From assembly GCF_000281955.1 (NCBI RefSeq), contig NZ_AKKF01000032.1:1-39725 (forward strand): 39,725 bases of DNA, given 5' to 3'. Source of the stretch: Caulobacter sp. AP07. Its GTDB lineage: Bacteria > Pseudomonadota > Alphaproteobacteria > Caulobacterales > Caulobacteraceae. A program made the translations under genes and the position numbers. Each line of letters begins with the position of its first letter. Positions within the stretch are counted from its first letter, which is position 1. This document shows positions 25,361 to 33,648 of this stretch, in pieces. The notes beneath the pieces are model-generated. The model saw nothing but the letters and a program-made list of their open reading frames with translations. It made no database searches and was not told the origin of the DNA.

Positions 25361-26130
25361 TAGCCTTCGCCCTCTTCGGTCGTCGCCGCGGAGGTTTCTT
25401 CAGCGGGGGTTTCAGCCGCGGCTTGAGCCGGAGCTTCGCCAGCCGTGCGGAAGGCGCCCGGACGCGGCAGGTCGGCCGGAGCGGCCTTCTTGATCGCGTC
25501 GCGAACCTTGACGTACGAGCCTTCGTGGCCGGGGACAGCGCCCTTGACCAGGATCAGGCCGCGTTCGACGTCCACTTTCCAAACGGTGACGTTCAGGGTG
25601 GTGACGGTTTCCTGACCCAGGTGACCAGCCATCTTCTTGCCCGGGAACGTACGACCCGGATCCTGGCGGTTGCCGGTCGAGCCGTGCGAACGGTGCGAGA
25701 CCGAGACGCCGTGAGTGGCGCGCAGACCGCCGAAGTTCCAGCGCTTCATGGCGCCGGCGAAACCCTTACCGACGGTGACGCCCTGGATGTCGACCTTCTG
25801 GCCGGCGACGTAGTGGTCGGCGGTGAATTCCGCGCCCACTTCGATCAGAGCGGCTTCATCGACGCGGAACTCGGCGACGACCCGCTTGGGTTCGACCGCG
25901 CCCTTGGCGAAGTGGCCGCGCATGGCCTTGGAGGTGTTCTTGGGCTTCTTGGCGCCGGCGCCGAGCTGCAGGGCGGTGTAACCGTCCTTCTCGACCGTGC
26001 GCTGAGCCGTCACCTGGCAGCCGTCCAGCGAAAGGACGGTGACGGGGATGTGCTGTCCGGTTTCGTCGAAGAAGCGGGTCATGCCCAGCTTCCTGGCGAG
26101 AACGCCTGTGCGTTGTGCGGGGAGAGTCAT
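25360..26130 (-). CDS. rplC: 50S ribosomal protein uL3, with Ala/Glu-rich tail
   Basis: A 256-residue protein near the peptidyl-transferase centre. It has [27 protein letters not shown], and the conserved [21 protein letters not shown] loop containing the methylated Gln region ([20 protein letters not shown]). The last ~33 residues are a low-complexity Ala/Glu/Thr tail ending [11 protein letters not shown], absent from E. coli L3. It lies 14 bp after rpsJ. Confidence 0.99.
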   Translation of the reverse strand: MTLPAQRTGVLARKLGMTRFFDETGQHIPVTVLSLDGCQVTAQRTVEKDGYTALQLGAGAKKPKNTSKAMRGHFAKGAVEPKRVVAEFRVDEAALIEVGAEFTADHYVAGQKVDIQGVTVGKGFAGAMKRWNFGGLRATHGVSVSHRSHGSTGNRQDPGRTFPGKKMAGHLGQETVTTLNVTVWKVDVERGLILVKGAVPGHEGSYVKVRDAIKKAAPADLPRPGAFRTAGEAPAQAAAETPAEETSAATTEEGEG

Positions 26131-26144
26131 CTGTTCGGCTCTCC

Positions 26145-26453
<309 letters not shown>

Positions 26454-26680
26454 ATCGCTCGGTTTCCTAGTGGGCTGCGCCCGCGTCTCGAACCATTTCA
26501 AAGACCAACCCGGAACCCCTCCGAAGAGAGACTCCGCACGCAGCGTCCGCAAAACAAATTGGCCCCGGCGGTCACCCGCAAGGGCCGGTGACTGAAGACT
26601 GCGCCCCAAAAGGCGCGATCGGCAGTCGTTCGCGAACCGCGTCTAAGCCCGAAAGCTCACAGCCGGTCCAACAGAAGGGG
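26454..26680 (-). promoter_or_regulatory. Long structured leader of the S10 operon
   Basis: About 220 bases lie between the predicted transcription start and the rpsJ ATG, with no convincing ORF. Potential stems include GTCACC/GGTGAC near 26571-26592 and GACTGC/GCAGTC enclosing GCGCC/GGCGC near 26595-26628. Such a leader suits r-protein feedback, but no known motif was matched. Confidence 0.45.
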
Positions 26681-26681
26681 G

Positions 26682-26710
26682 CTTTTACGTGCCGAATCCC
26701 ATTTCGTCAA
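26682..26710 (-). promoter_or_regulatory. Candidate S10-operon promoter
   Basis: On the minus strand TTGACG (26710-26705) and TAAAAG (26687-26682) are separated by 17 bp. The -35 equals the one before rpsM. It would start transcription about 220 bases before rpsJ. A weaker alternative, TTGCGG-17-TATCGC, lies at 26942-26914. Confidence 0.6.
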
Positions 26711-27097
26711 GCGCTTCGGGAGACGGTTTCGGAGGGAGCCAAGACCCCCTGCCCTCTGCTGGTTTCGCGCGCCTTTCTTACGGGGACGCGCAACGGAAAT
26801 CCACGCCATCCCCTTCCGTCTCCCCGGCGACGACGCGAATGCGTTCACAAACCAGCGTTGGGTCAAAGATGCCCCTTATCGGCGATCGATAAGGCATGAA
26901 CGTGCATGCGCACGCGATAGGAATCCCGGTCCGTTTCCGCAAGTGTCATAAAACTGCATCAATCCGCCGCCGTCGGTCGGGCCACGGGTTGTGGACCCGG
27001 ACGAAGCTCCATAAATCCGCCGCTCCTCGACGGACCGGCGGCCCTCCCCAAACGACCGCCTGCCGATCGAGGCCACACAGTAAGGGGATTACCCACT
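26711..27097. other. Divergent intergenic region, rpsJ to outer-membrane protein
   Basis: No gene seen. It contains one clear palindrome, CCTTATCG/CGATAAGG (26874-26881, 26887-26894), which could be an operator, and a candidate rightward promoter TTGTGG-17-TAAATC at 26989-27017 for the beta-barrel gene, leaving a leader of about 75 bases. Confidence 0.5.
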
Positions 27098-27859
27098 ATG
27101 AAGACCCAACTCTTTGCCGCCGCCGCCGTCCTGGCGATGGCCGTTTCGGCTCCCGCCTTCGCCCAGAACATCGGTTCGGTCGGCGCCGCCGTGAACTACA
27201 GCGACGTGAAGGCCACCGGCTTCGACGCCGACGGCACCTCGGTGAAGGTCGACGGCAACGTCGCCATCCCGACCGGCGCCTGGACCGTGACCCTGAACGG
27301 CGCCGTCTCGGTCAACGACAACGACATCAGCGACGAAACCGTCGCTTCGACCGCCGCTCACCTGACCACCAAGGTCGGTGACAGCTGGCGCGTCGGCGGC
27401 TTCGCCGCCCTGTCGCGTCCGTCGAACGACACCCTGTGGGCCGTCGGTGGCGAAGCCAGCAAGTACTTCGACCGCGTCACCCTGAACGGCCTGGTCGCCT
27501 ACGGCCAAGCCAACGACCTGGACGCCGACCTGTACGCCGTGCGCGGCGAAGCCCGCTACTTCGTCTCGGACGACTTCCGTCTGGACGCCGGCGCCGGCTA
27601 CTCCAAGCTGGATGGCAAGGCCAACAACGAAGCCGACATCTGGGACGTCAATGTCGGCGGCGAATACAAGTTCGCCAACACCGGCTGGTCGACCTTCGGC
27701 AAGTACACCCACACCGAGTCGAAGGACCTCGCGGACCTGAACTCGGAGGCCGTTAAGGTCGGCTTCCGCTACACCTTCGGCGGCAGCCTGAAGGCCCGCG
27801 ACGCGGCCGGCGCCGACCTGATCGACGCCGACACCCTGTTCGGCCTCGGCATCCGCTAA
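27098..27859 (+). CDS. Outer-membrane beta-barrel (porin-like) protein
   Basis: A 253-residue exported protein. The signal peptide MKTQLFAAAAVLAMAVSAPAFA is cleaved before QNIGS. The mature part alternates short polar turns with amphipathic strands, e.g. SVGAAVNYSDVKATGFD, WTVTLNGAVSVND, GEARYFVSDDFRLDAGAGYSKL and AVKVGFRYTFGGSL, as in small porin-family barrels. The final residue is Arg and not the usual Phe. Codons strongly favour C in third position, suggesting high expression. I cannot name the family. A strong terminator follows and there is no operon partner. Confidence 0.8.
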   Translation: MKTQLFAAAAVLAMAVSAPAFAQNIGSVGAAVNYSDVKATGFDADGTSVKVDGNVAIPTGAWTVTLNGAVSVNDNDISDETVASTAAHLTTKVGDSWRVGGFAALSRPSNDTLWAVGGEASKYFDRVTLNGLVAYGQANDLDADLYAVRGEARYFVSDDFRLDAGAGYSKLDGKANNEADIWDVNVGGEYKFANTGWSTFGKYTHTESKDLADLNSEAVKVGFRYTFGGSLKARDAAGADLIDADTLFGLGIR

Positions 27860-27890
27860 ACGGAAGCCGTTCGCCCTCGGCGGACAACGG

Positions 27891-27922
27891 AACGCCCCGG
27901 AGCCTCAGGCTCCGGGGCGTTT
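27891..27922 (+). terminator. Intrinsic terminator after the beta-barrel gene
   Basis: AACGCCCCGGAGCCT (27891-27905) pairs with AGGCTCCGGGGCGTT (27907-27921), followed by a T and then CACTTTAT. The stem lies 31 bp past the stop. Confidence 0.88.
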
Positions 27923-27972
27923 CACTTTATATATAGAGAGAGCGACGTTCGACGGTCGCTGGGCGACCGGCC

Positions 27973-28812
27973 CTAGCGGCCGATGATCACGTCGCCCGAG
28001 CCGGCCACCGACTTCTTGACCGCGCCGGTGACCTTGGCGATGCGCACGTCGCCCGAGCCGGCCACCGACACCTCGACATCATTGGCCACGCCGCCGAAGT
28101 CGACCCCGCCCGACCCCATGATGCTGACCTCGACCTCGCGCGAGCTGCCGCCGGCGACGGCGACGTCGCCCGAACCGGCGATGGCGACCTCGAGCTTGCC
28201 GGTCACGCTGGCCGCGGTGACGTCGCCGGAGCCGGCGATCGAGACGTTCAGGTCGCCCGCGATCTCCTGGGTGTGGACGCCGCCCGAGCCGGCGATGTTG
28301 ATCTCGGTCGATCCGGCCGACCCGGCCTTGGTGTCGCCCGAACCGGCCTGGTTCAGCTCGAACCGGCCCTTGACGTTGCCGACCGTCCAATCGCCGCAGC
28401 CGGCGTTGCTCAGCTCCAGCGCGTCGGTGCGGCCGACGCTGCCGAACACTGCGCCGGCGGCGCCGATCTCGACGTCGAGCGGCGTGCGGATCACGATCTG
28501 CGGAATGTCCTCCCACTTCACGTCGCCGACCCCGCGCACATGGACGGTGGTCTTGCCCATGACGCTGTTGCAGCCGTTGATGCGGTTGCGCCGCAGGCCG
28601 CCGTCGATGGTGGTCTGCGAGCCGGTCTGGCGAATCTCCAGGGGCAGGCTCCGGTTGGTGGTCAGGAACTCGACCTTCACGTCCTTGCGGGCCTCGGGGA
28701 TCACCACCACCCTGGCGACGGCGTCCTTGATCTTCACGGACGGCTCGGCGGCGGCGGTCCCGGCGAAACCCAGGGCGGCGGCGCCGGCGGCCAGGATCAG
28801 AAGTGCGCGCAT
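27973..28812 (-). CDS. DUF2807-type repeat protein, exported
   Basis: A 279-residue protein of the 'head GIN domain' (DUF2807) type, a predicted parallel beta-helix of unknown function. The signal peptide is about residues 1-22 (MRALLILAAGAAALGFAGTAAA). From about residue 118, an 'AGSGDV' rung recurs near residues 137, 156, 174, 193, 212, 232, 251 and 270, i.e. every 18-20 residues, with a degenerate rung at 118. Each rung alternates V-x-V strands with a GSGD or GSGG turn. Two Cys (C81, C139) may pair. It is convergent with the beta-barrel gene across the terminator. Confidence 0.85.
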   Translation of the reverse strand: MRALLILAAGAAALGFAGTAAAEPSVKIKDAVARVVVIPEARKDVKVEFLTTNRSLPLEIRQTGSQTTIDGGLRRNRINGCNSVMGKTTVHVRGVGDVKWEDIPQIVIRTPLDVEIGAAGAVFGSVGRTDALELSNAGCGDWTVGNVKGRFELNQAGSGDTKAGSAGSTEINIAGSGGVHTQEIAGDLNVSIAGSGDVTAASVTGKLEVAIAGSGDVAVAGGSSREVEVSIMGSGGVDFGGVANDVEVSVAGSGDVRIAKVTGAVKKSVAGSGDVIIGR

Positions 28813-28932
28813 TGAAATTCCCTCGAACGAAAACCTTGTTGAGGGAAGGCTAGCGACGAGACCGGCGGGAAACGACTTAATTCGAGGTCATGACCCGGAT
28901 GTCATGATCGTGCCGCAATTGGGGAAAGCCCT

Positions 28933-30099
28933 TCAGTCGGCCAGGAGGGCCAGGCCCAACCCCAGGCTCACCCCGATGCCCAGGCCCGCCCCGACGCGCG
29001 GATGGCGGATGGTCAGGCCCGTGACCAGCGACGAGGCGCCCTTGATCTGGCCGACCAGGCCGGGCTCGCAGGCGGCGATGCGGTCGAACCGGCGGCTCAG
29101 GCGGGTCCCGGCGACCCCGATCCGCGCCGCGCCGGGCAGACCCTCGATGCGGGCGCCCAGCGGCGTCCGCGCCGAGACCACGCCTTCCAGCACCGGTTCG
29201 GCCGGATCGGCGAAGTCTTCCTTGTAGGCCTCTTCGCTGGGCCCGAAATCGACGCGGGTGATCCCCCGCTCCGCGCAGACCCGCAGGGTCTCCAGGGTCA
29301 TCAGGGCGCCGGGCGAATATTTGGCGTAGTCGGTGTCGTAGATCGGGAACCACAGGTGATGGCGATCGCCGCCGGTCAGGCCCAGTTCGGCGGCGACCAC
29401 GACGTCGCCGGCCCGCAACACCGCCAGCCGCAGACCGAAGTCGTCGTCCTCGATGGCGTCCAGGGCCCGCAGCAGGTCGACGGTCCAGCCGCAGGCGAAG
29501 ATGTCGTGCTGGTGGGTGCGGCGGATCTGGGCGCGCTTCCGGGCGATCACCATGTCCAGCAGGGCCGGCGACGGTCGCTCGAAGGTGAAGCGGATCGCGC
29601 CGTGGTCGCGCTCCAGGGTCCGCATCCGCCGGCGCTTGTCCTTCAGGAAGGCGCTGCTGCGCCCGGCGTGGTAGGCCTCCAGGCCGCCCGAGAGATCGGC
29701 GATCATCGCATGGCGCGTGTTGAGACCCGGACGGACGCCTTCGCCGATCAGGCCGCTGACCCGCAACCGCCCGCCCCCCAGGGCCAGCACCACCTCGGCC
29801 AGGTCGATGCCGGACGCGGGATCGGCGACCAGCCCGTGGAAATCGCTCATCGGCGCGGCCAGCGGCTGCAGGCCCGAGCCCCGCCGCTGGAACGGCAGGA
29901 AGCCGATCACCCGGCCGTCGCGACGGATCACCGCCAACCGGCTGCCCGGCGCGATGCGCCCCGCCGCCTCGACATAGCGGAGATCGAAATAGGGGCTTTT
30001 CAGATGCGGATGAGCCGCGCGCAACTCGGACCACAGGGCGCGTTCGGCCAGGCCGAGCTCGGCGACCTTGATCGTCTCGACTTCGAAGTCGGCGCCCAT
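28933..30099 (-). CDS. CelD/BcsL-like GNAT acyltransferase
   Basis: A 388-residue protein of the CelD-like acetyltransferase (Acetyltransf_6, FemAB-related) family, often linked to cellulose or polysaccharide biosynthesis. Family signs are WSELRAAHPHLKSPYFDLRYV at the N-terminus, and the core AELGLTGGDRHHLWFPIYDTDYAKYSPGALMTLETLRVCAERGITRVDFGPSEEAYKEDFA, where the 'Y..YSPG' and 'DFGPSEEAYK' motifs form the acyl-CoA site. The C-terminus ends in a hydrophobic segment (GAGLGIGVSLGLGLALLAD). ATG at 30099 has AAGGAA upstream and is preferred to earlier in-frame codons. No polysaccharide genes are adjacent, so the acceptor is unknown. Confidence 0.85.
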   Translation of the reverse strand: MGADFEVETIKVAELGLAERALWSELRAAHPHLKSPYFDLRYVEAAGRIAPGSRLAVIRRDGRVIGFLPFQRRGSGLQPLAAPMSDFHGLVADPASGIDLAEVVLALGGGRLRVSGLIGEGVRPGLNTRHAMIADLSGGLEAYHAGRSSAFLKDKRRRMRTLERDHGAIRFTFERPSPALLDMVIARKRAQIRRTHQHDIFACGWTVDLLRALDAIEDDDFGLRLAVLRAGDVVVAAELGLTGGDRHHLWFPIYDTDYAKYSPGALMTLETLRVCAERGITRVDFGPSEEAYKEDFADPAEPVLEGVVSARTPLGARIEGLPGAARIGVAGTRLSRRFDRIAACEPGLVGQIKGASSLVTGLTIRHPRVGAGLGIGVSLGLGLALLAD

Positions 30100-30159
30100 T
30101 CCCGGAAATTCCTTACTCAACCTTAGGCGCACAGTGGCGGCGAAAGGTTGAGGGACTGT

Positions 30160-32469
30160 TCAGCTCGCGGACGCCGCCAGCCGCACGGGAACGGACTTGT
30201 AGGCCGGGGTTCCGCTGCGCCGGTCGTGGTCCTCCAGGGCCACCAGCACATTGGTCTCCGGATAGTAGGCGGCCAGGCAGCCGCGCGGGATCTCGCGTTC
30301 CACCAGGGTGAAACCCCGCACCGCCCGCGCGCCCGTCTCGTCGAAGGCGGCCAGCAGGTCGATGCGGTCGCCGGCCTTCAAGCCCCGCGCGGCGATGTCG
30401 GCCGGATGGGCGAACACCACGTCGCGCCGGCCGAACACTCCGCGATAGCGGTCGTTCGCGCCGTAGATGGTGGTGTTGTATTGGTCGTGGCTGCGCAGGG
30501 TGGTCAGCAGCATGACCTGCGCGTCGCCGCGCCGGGCGTCCTGGCCATCGTGCTTGTGAAGCAGGAACTGGGCCTTGCCGCTGGGCGTCTTCCACACCCG
30601 GTCGGCATGGGGCAGCGGCAGGCGGAAGCCGCCGGGCGTGCGCACGCGCTCATTATAACCAGCGAACGCCTCGGGGAAGACCGCCGCGATCAGGTCGCGG
30701 ATCCGGTCATAGTCGGCGACCAGCCCCTCCCAGTCGACGATGTCGTCGGGGCCGAACAGCGCCGCCCCGATGCCGGCGACGATCGCCGGTTCCGACTTCA
30801 GCTGGTCCGAGGCCGGGGCGTTGAGGCCGCGCGAGGCGTGGACCATCGACATCGAGTCCTCGACCGTCACCGCCTGGCGGCCGCTGGCCTGGACGTCGAT
30901 CTCGGTCCGCCCCAGGCAGGGCAGCAGCAGGGTTCCCTCGCCGACCAGCAGGTGGGTGCGATTGAGCTTGGTGGCCACGTGCACGGCCAGCCCGACCTTC
31001 TCCATGGCCGCGAAGGTGCGCACCGGGTCGGGCGCGGCGACCGCGAAATTGCCGCCCAGGCCGACGAACACCTTGGTTTCGCCCGCCTCCATGGCGGCGA
31101 TCGCCTCGACCACCGTGTGGCCGTGCGCGCGCGGCGACTTGAAGGCGAACACCCGGTCCATGGCGTCCAGGAACGCCGCCGAGGGCTTCTCCCAGATCCC
31201 GACCGTGCGGTCGCCCTGGACGTTGGAATGGCCGCGCAGCGGGCAGATCCCCGCCCCTTCCCGGCCGATATTGCCCTTCAGCAGCAGCAGGTTGACCAGT
31301 TGCTGCACGGTGCTGGACGACGAGCGGTGCTGGGTCAGGCCCATGCCGTAGCAGAGGATCGTCGCCTTGGCGCCGGCATAGGCCCGGGCCGCCTCCTCGA
31401 TCTGGGCGCGCGACAGGCCCGAGCCGGTCTCGATCTCGTCCCAGGTCAGGGCGTCGAGCATGGCGACCAGGGCCTCGAAGCCCTGGGTGTGCTCGGCGAT
31501 GAAGGCGCGGTCCAGCACGGTGCCCTGGCTCTCGGCGTCCAGGGCCAGCACCGCCTTCATCATGCCCTGCACCGCCAGGGCGTCGCCGCCGACCGTCAGC
31601 TGGTAATAGGCCGAGGCGATCGGGGTGGAGGTCAGGGTCGCCATCTCGACCGGGTCCTGCGGCGAGGCGAACTTCTCCAGCGCCCGCTCGCGCAGCGGGT
31701 TGAAGGCCAGGATCGTCGCGCCGCGCCTGGAGGCGTCGCGCAGGGTGGACATCATCCGCGGATGGTTGGTGCCGGGGTTGTGGCCAAAGCACAGGATCAG
31801 GTCGGCGTGGTCGAAGTCCTCGAGACTGACCGAGCCCTTGCCCACACCCAGGGAGTCCGGCAGGCCGACGCTGGTCGGCTCGTGGCACATGTTGGAGCAG
31901 TCGGGGAAATTGTTGGTCCCCACCCGGCGGCCCAGCAGCTGGAACAGGAAGGCCGCCTCGTTCGAGGCCCGGCCCGAGGCGTAGAACTCGGCCTGGTCGG
32001 GGTGGTCCATGGCGCGCAGGGCGTCGGCGGTGCGGGCGAAGGCCGCATCCCACGAAATCGGCAGGTAGCGGTCGCTGGCCCGGTCATAGGCCATGGGATG
32101 GGTCAGCCGGCCCAGGTCCTCCAGGGCGTGGTCGCTCCAGGTCTTCAGTTCGGTGACGGTGTGGGCGGCCAGAACCTGCGGCGTCGTGCGCTTGCTGGTC
32201 GACTCCCAGGCCACCGCCTTGGCCCCGTTCTCGCAGAACTCGAACGACGAGGTGTGCTTGGGGTCGGGCCAGGCGCAGCCGGGGCAGTCGAAGCCCTCCG
32301 GTTGGTTGGCGCGCAGCAGGGTTTTGCCGCCCTCGATCACCGTCTCCTGGCCGGTCAGCGCCCCGGCCACCGCCTTCAGCGCGCCCCAGCCGCCAGCGGC
32401 CGAGTCGTAGCGGTGGATGCCGGGAATGCCCGCGTTCGCCTTGGCCTCGCCATTTCCATCCGTGGGCAT
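30160..32469 (-). CDS. YdeP-type molybdopterin oxidoreductase
   Basis: A 769-residue Mo-bis(MGD) enzyme of the FdhF/YdeP family. Only one CxxC (C62-C65 in CPGCAWPDPKH) is near the N-terminus, where formate dehydrogenases have a full [4Fe-4S] set, as in YdeP relatives. The Mo ligand is probably Cys195 in SNMCHEPTSVGL, aligned with the Sec/Cys of FdhF. The molybdopterin-binding regions include FGHNPGTNHPRMMSTLRDASRRGATILAFNPLRERAL and the C-terminal domain LRSHDQYNTTIYGANDRYRGVFGRRDVVF. No signal peptide is seen, so it should be cytosolic. The substrate is unknown. The ATG overlaps the fdhD stop (TGATG) with GGAG upstream. Confidence 0.92.
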   Translation of the reverse strand: MPTDGNGEAKANAGIPGIHRYDSAAGGWGALKAVAGALTGQETVIEGGKTLLRANQPEGFDCPGCAWPDPKHTSSFEFCENGAKAVAWESTSKRTTPQVLAAHTVTELKTWSDHALEDLGRLTHPMAYDRASDRYLPISWDAAFARTADALRAMDHPDQAEFYASGRASNEAAFLFQLLGRRVGTNNFPDCSNMCHEPTSVGLPDSLGVGKGSVSLEDFDHADLILCFGHNPGTNHPRMMSTLRDASRRGATILAFNPLRERALEKFASPQDPVEMATLTSTPIASAYYQLTVGGDALAVQGMMKAVLALDAESQGTVLDRAFIAEHTQGFEALVAMLDALTWDEIETGSGLSRAQIEEAARAYAGAKATILCYGMGLTQHRSSSSTVQQLVNLLLLKGNIGREGAGICPLRGHSNVQGDRTVGIWEKPSAAFLDAMDRVFAFKSPRAHGHTVVEAIAAMEAGETKVFVGLGGNFAVAAPDPVRTFAAMEKVGLAVHVATKLNRTHLLVGEGTLLLPCLGRTEIDVQASGRQAVTVEDSMSMVHASRGLNAPASDQLKSEPAIVAGIGAALFGPDDIVDWEGLVADYDRIRDLIAAVFPEAFAGYNERVRTPGGFRLPLPHADRVWKTPSGKAQFLLHKHDGQDARRGDAQVMLLTTLRSHDQYNTTIYGANDRYRGVFGRRDVVFAHPADIAARGLKAGDRIDLLAAFDETGARAVRGFTLVEREIPRGCLAAYYPETNVLVALEDHDRRSGTPAYKSVPVRLAASAS

Positions 32470-33299
32470 CACGCATACTCCGAAACAGCGTCGAACAGGC
32501 GGTCGGCGCGGGTGAACACGGTGTGGCCGTCGGACCGCGCCAGGGCCACCAGGGTGACGCCGGCGGTCTCGGCGCGCTGGATCGCCAGGTCGGTGGGGGC
32601 GGAGACGGCCACCAGCATCGAACAGCCCATCCGCGCGGTCTTCTCGACCATTTCGAACGAGCAGCGGCTGGTCACCAGGACAAAGCCGGCCTGGGCGTCA
32701 AAGGCAGGGGCGTCCGCGTCCGCGCCGGCCATCGCCCCGGCCAGCTTGTCCAGCGCGTTGTGGCGGCCGACGTCCTCGCGGACCAGGACCAGCGCGCCGT
32801 CCGCCGTCGCGAAGGCGGCGGCGTGGGTGGCGCGGGTCAGGCGGCCCAGGGCCTGGGCGTCGTCCAGGGCGTCCACGGCCCGCTGGATCGCCTGGTGCGA
32901 GACGCGGGCCCCCTGCCCCACCGTCGGCAAGGGCCGCACGGCGTCGGCCAGGCGCTGCACGCCGCACAGCCCACAGCTGGACCGGCCCTCCAGCGTGCGC
33001 GGCCGGGCCTTGCGCTGGATCGCGCCCGGCCGCAGCCGCACGTCGGCCAGCCAGCCCAGCTCGGTTTCCCGGACCTCGACGTCGAGGATGTCGGCCTGGG
33101 CGGCGACCGCCTCGGTGATCGTGAAGCCGACGGCCAGGTCCCGCAGGTCGGCGGGCGTGGCCATCAGCACCGTGTGCGGCCGGCCGTCGAACGACAGGCC
33201 CACGGCAACTTCGTCGGGGGTCTCGCGAGCGATCGACTCGAGCGGCGCGGCGGAGCGCCACTGCACGGCGGAACGGCGGCTGGCGGGATATTTCGACAT
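32469..33299 (-). CDS. fdhD: FdhD sulfurtransferase, molybdoenzyme maturation
   Basis: FdhD moves sulfur from a cysteine desulfurase to the Mo cofactor of formate dehydrogenase-type enzymes. The 276-residue length fits the family. The catalytic CxxC is C109-C112 in SSCGLCGVQ, and the C-terminal region VREDVGRHNALDKLAGA-like and SRCSFEMVEKTARMGCSMLVAVSAPTDLAI is diagnostic. It lies directly upstream of, and overlaps, the YdeP-type gene, so it probably sulfurates that enzyme. ATG at 33299. Confidence 0.97.
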   Translation of the reverse strand: MSKYPASRRSAVQWRSAAPLESIARETPDEVAVGLSFDGRPHTVLMATPADLRDLAVGFTITEAVAAQADILDVEVRETELGWLADVRLRPGAIQRKARPRTLEGRSSCGLCGVQRLADAVRPLPTVGQGARVSHQAIQRAVDALDDAQALGRLTRATHAAAFATADGALVLVREDVGRHNALDKLAGAMAGADADAPAFDAQAGFVLVTSRCSFEMVEKTARMGCSMLVAVSAPTDLAIQRAETAGVTLVALARSDGHTVFTRADRLFDAVSEYA

Positions 33300-33648
33300 G
33301 GCCTGAACCTACCCCCGGGGCTGGACGCCCGCCACGTGAAATAGCCGGCCGCACTGTGGCGCTCACGCCACGCCGTCCCTTGATCCCCCAGGTTTCGGAC
33401 TTCCACCCCGGGGAGCGTTTCGTCGCCGCCACGCGACACCACGAGACGCCGGATAACGGCGGACGTCACCCCTGGCGCAAATCCGATACATTGCAGTTTT
33501 TCGAAGAAAATATCCTACTTTTGCGAATTTTTGGCAAACCTTACCTCACAAGCCCGAAATGAAGGGCTCCCATCCCTTTCGTCAGGCGAACCTGATTTCG
33601 CCCATTTCTTGCCGCCGCGGCGACGCGTCGGCGATGACGGGGATCACA
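33300..33648. other. Divergent intergenic region, fdhD to TonB receptor
   Basis: No gene seen. It contains a GTGGCG/CGCCAC hairpin near 33356-33371, a short AGCCC/GGGCT hairpin at 33551-33568, and an AT-rich segment at about 33490-33545 with TTTTTCGAAGAAAA, a near palindrome. The AT-rich part is the likely promoter area of the receptor gene; no firm -35/-10 could be set. I saw no Fur-box or known riboswitch. Confidence 0.45.

Noticed and set aside
27973..28530. Periodic DNA repeats that could resemble a CRISPR or tandem array
   Set aside because: The period of about 57 bp follows from repeated protein rungs in the DUF2807 gene. There are no conserved spacers and no cas genes.
30148..33306. 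Open frame of over 1000 codons on the plus strand across fdhD and the YdeP-type gene
   Set aside because: Antisense shadow: repetitive Arg/Gly/Val composition, spans two clear real genes, no domain.
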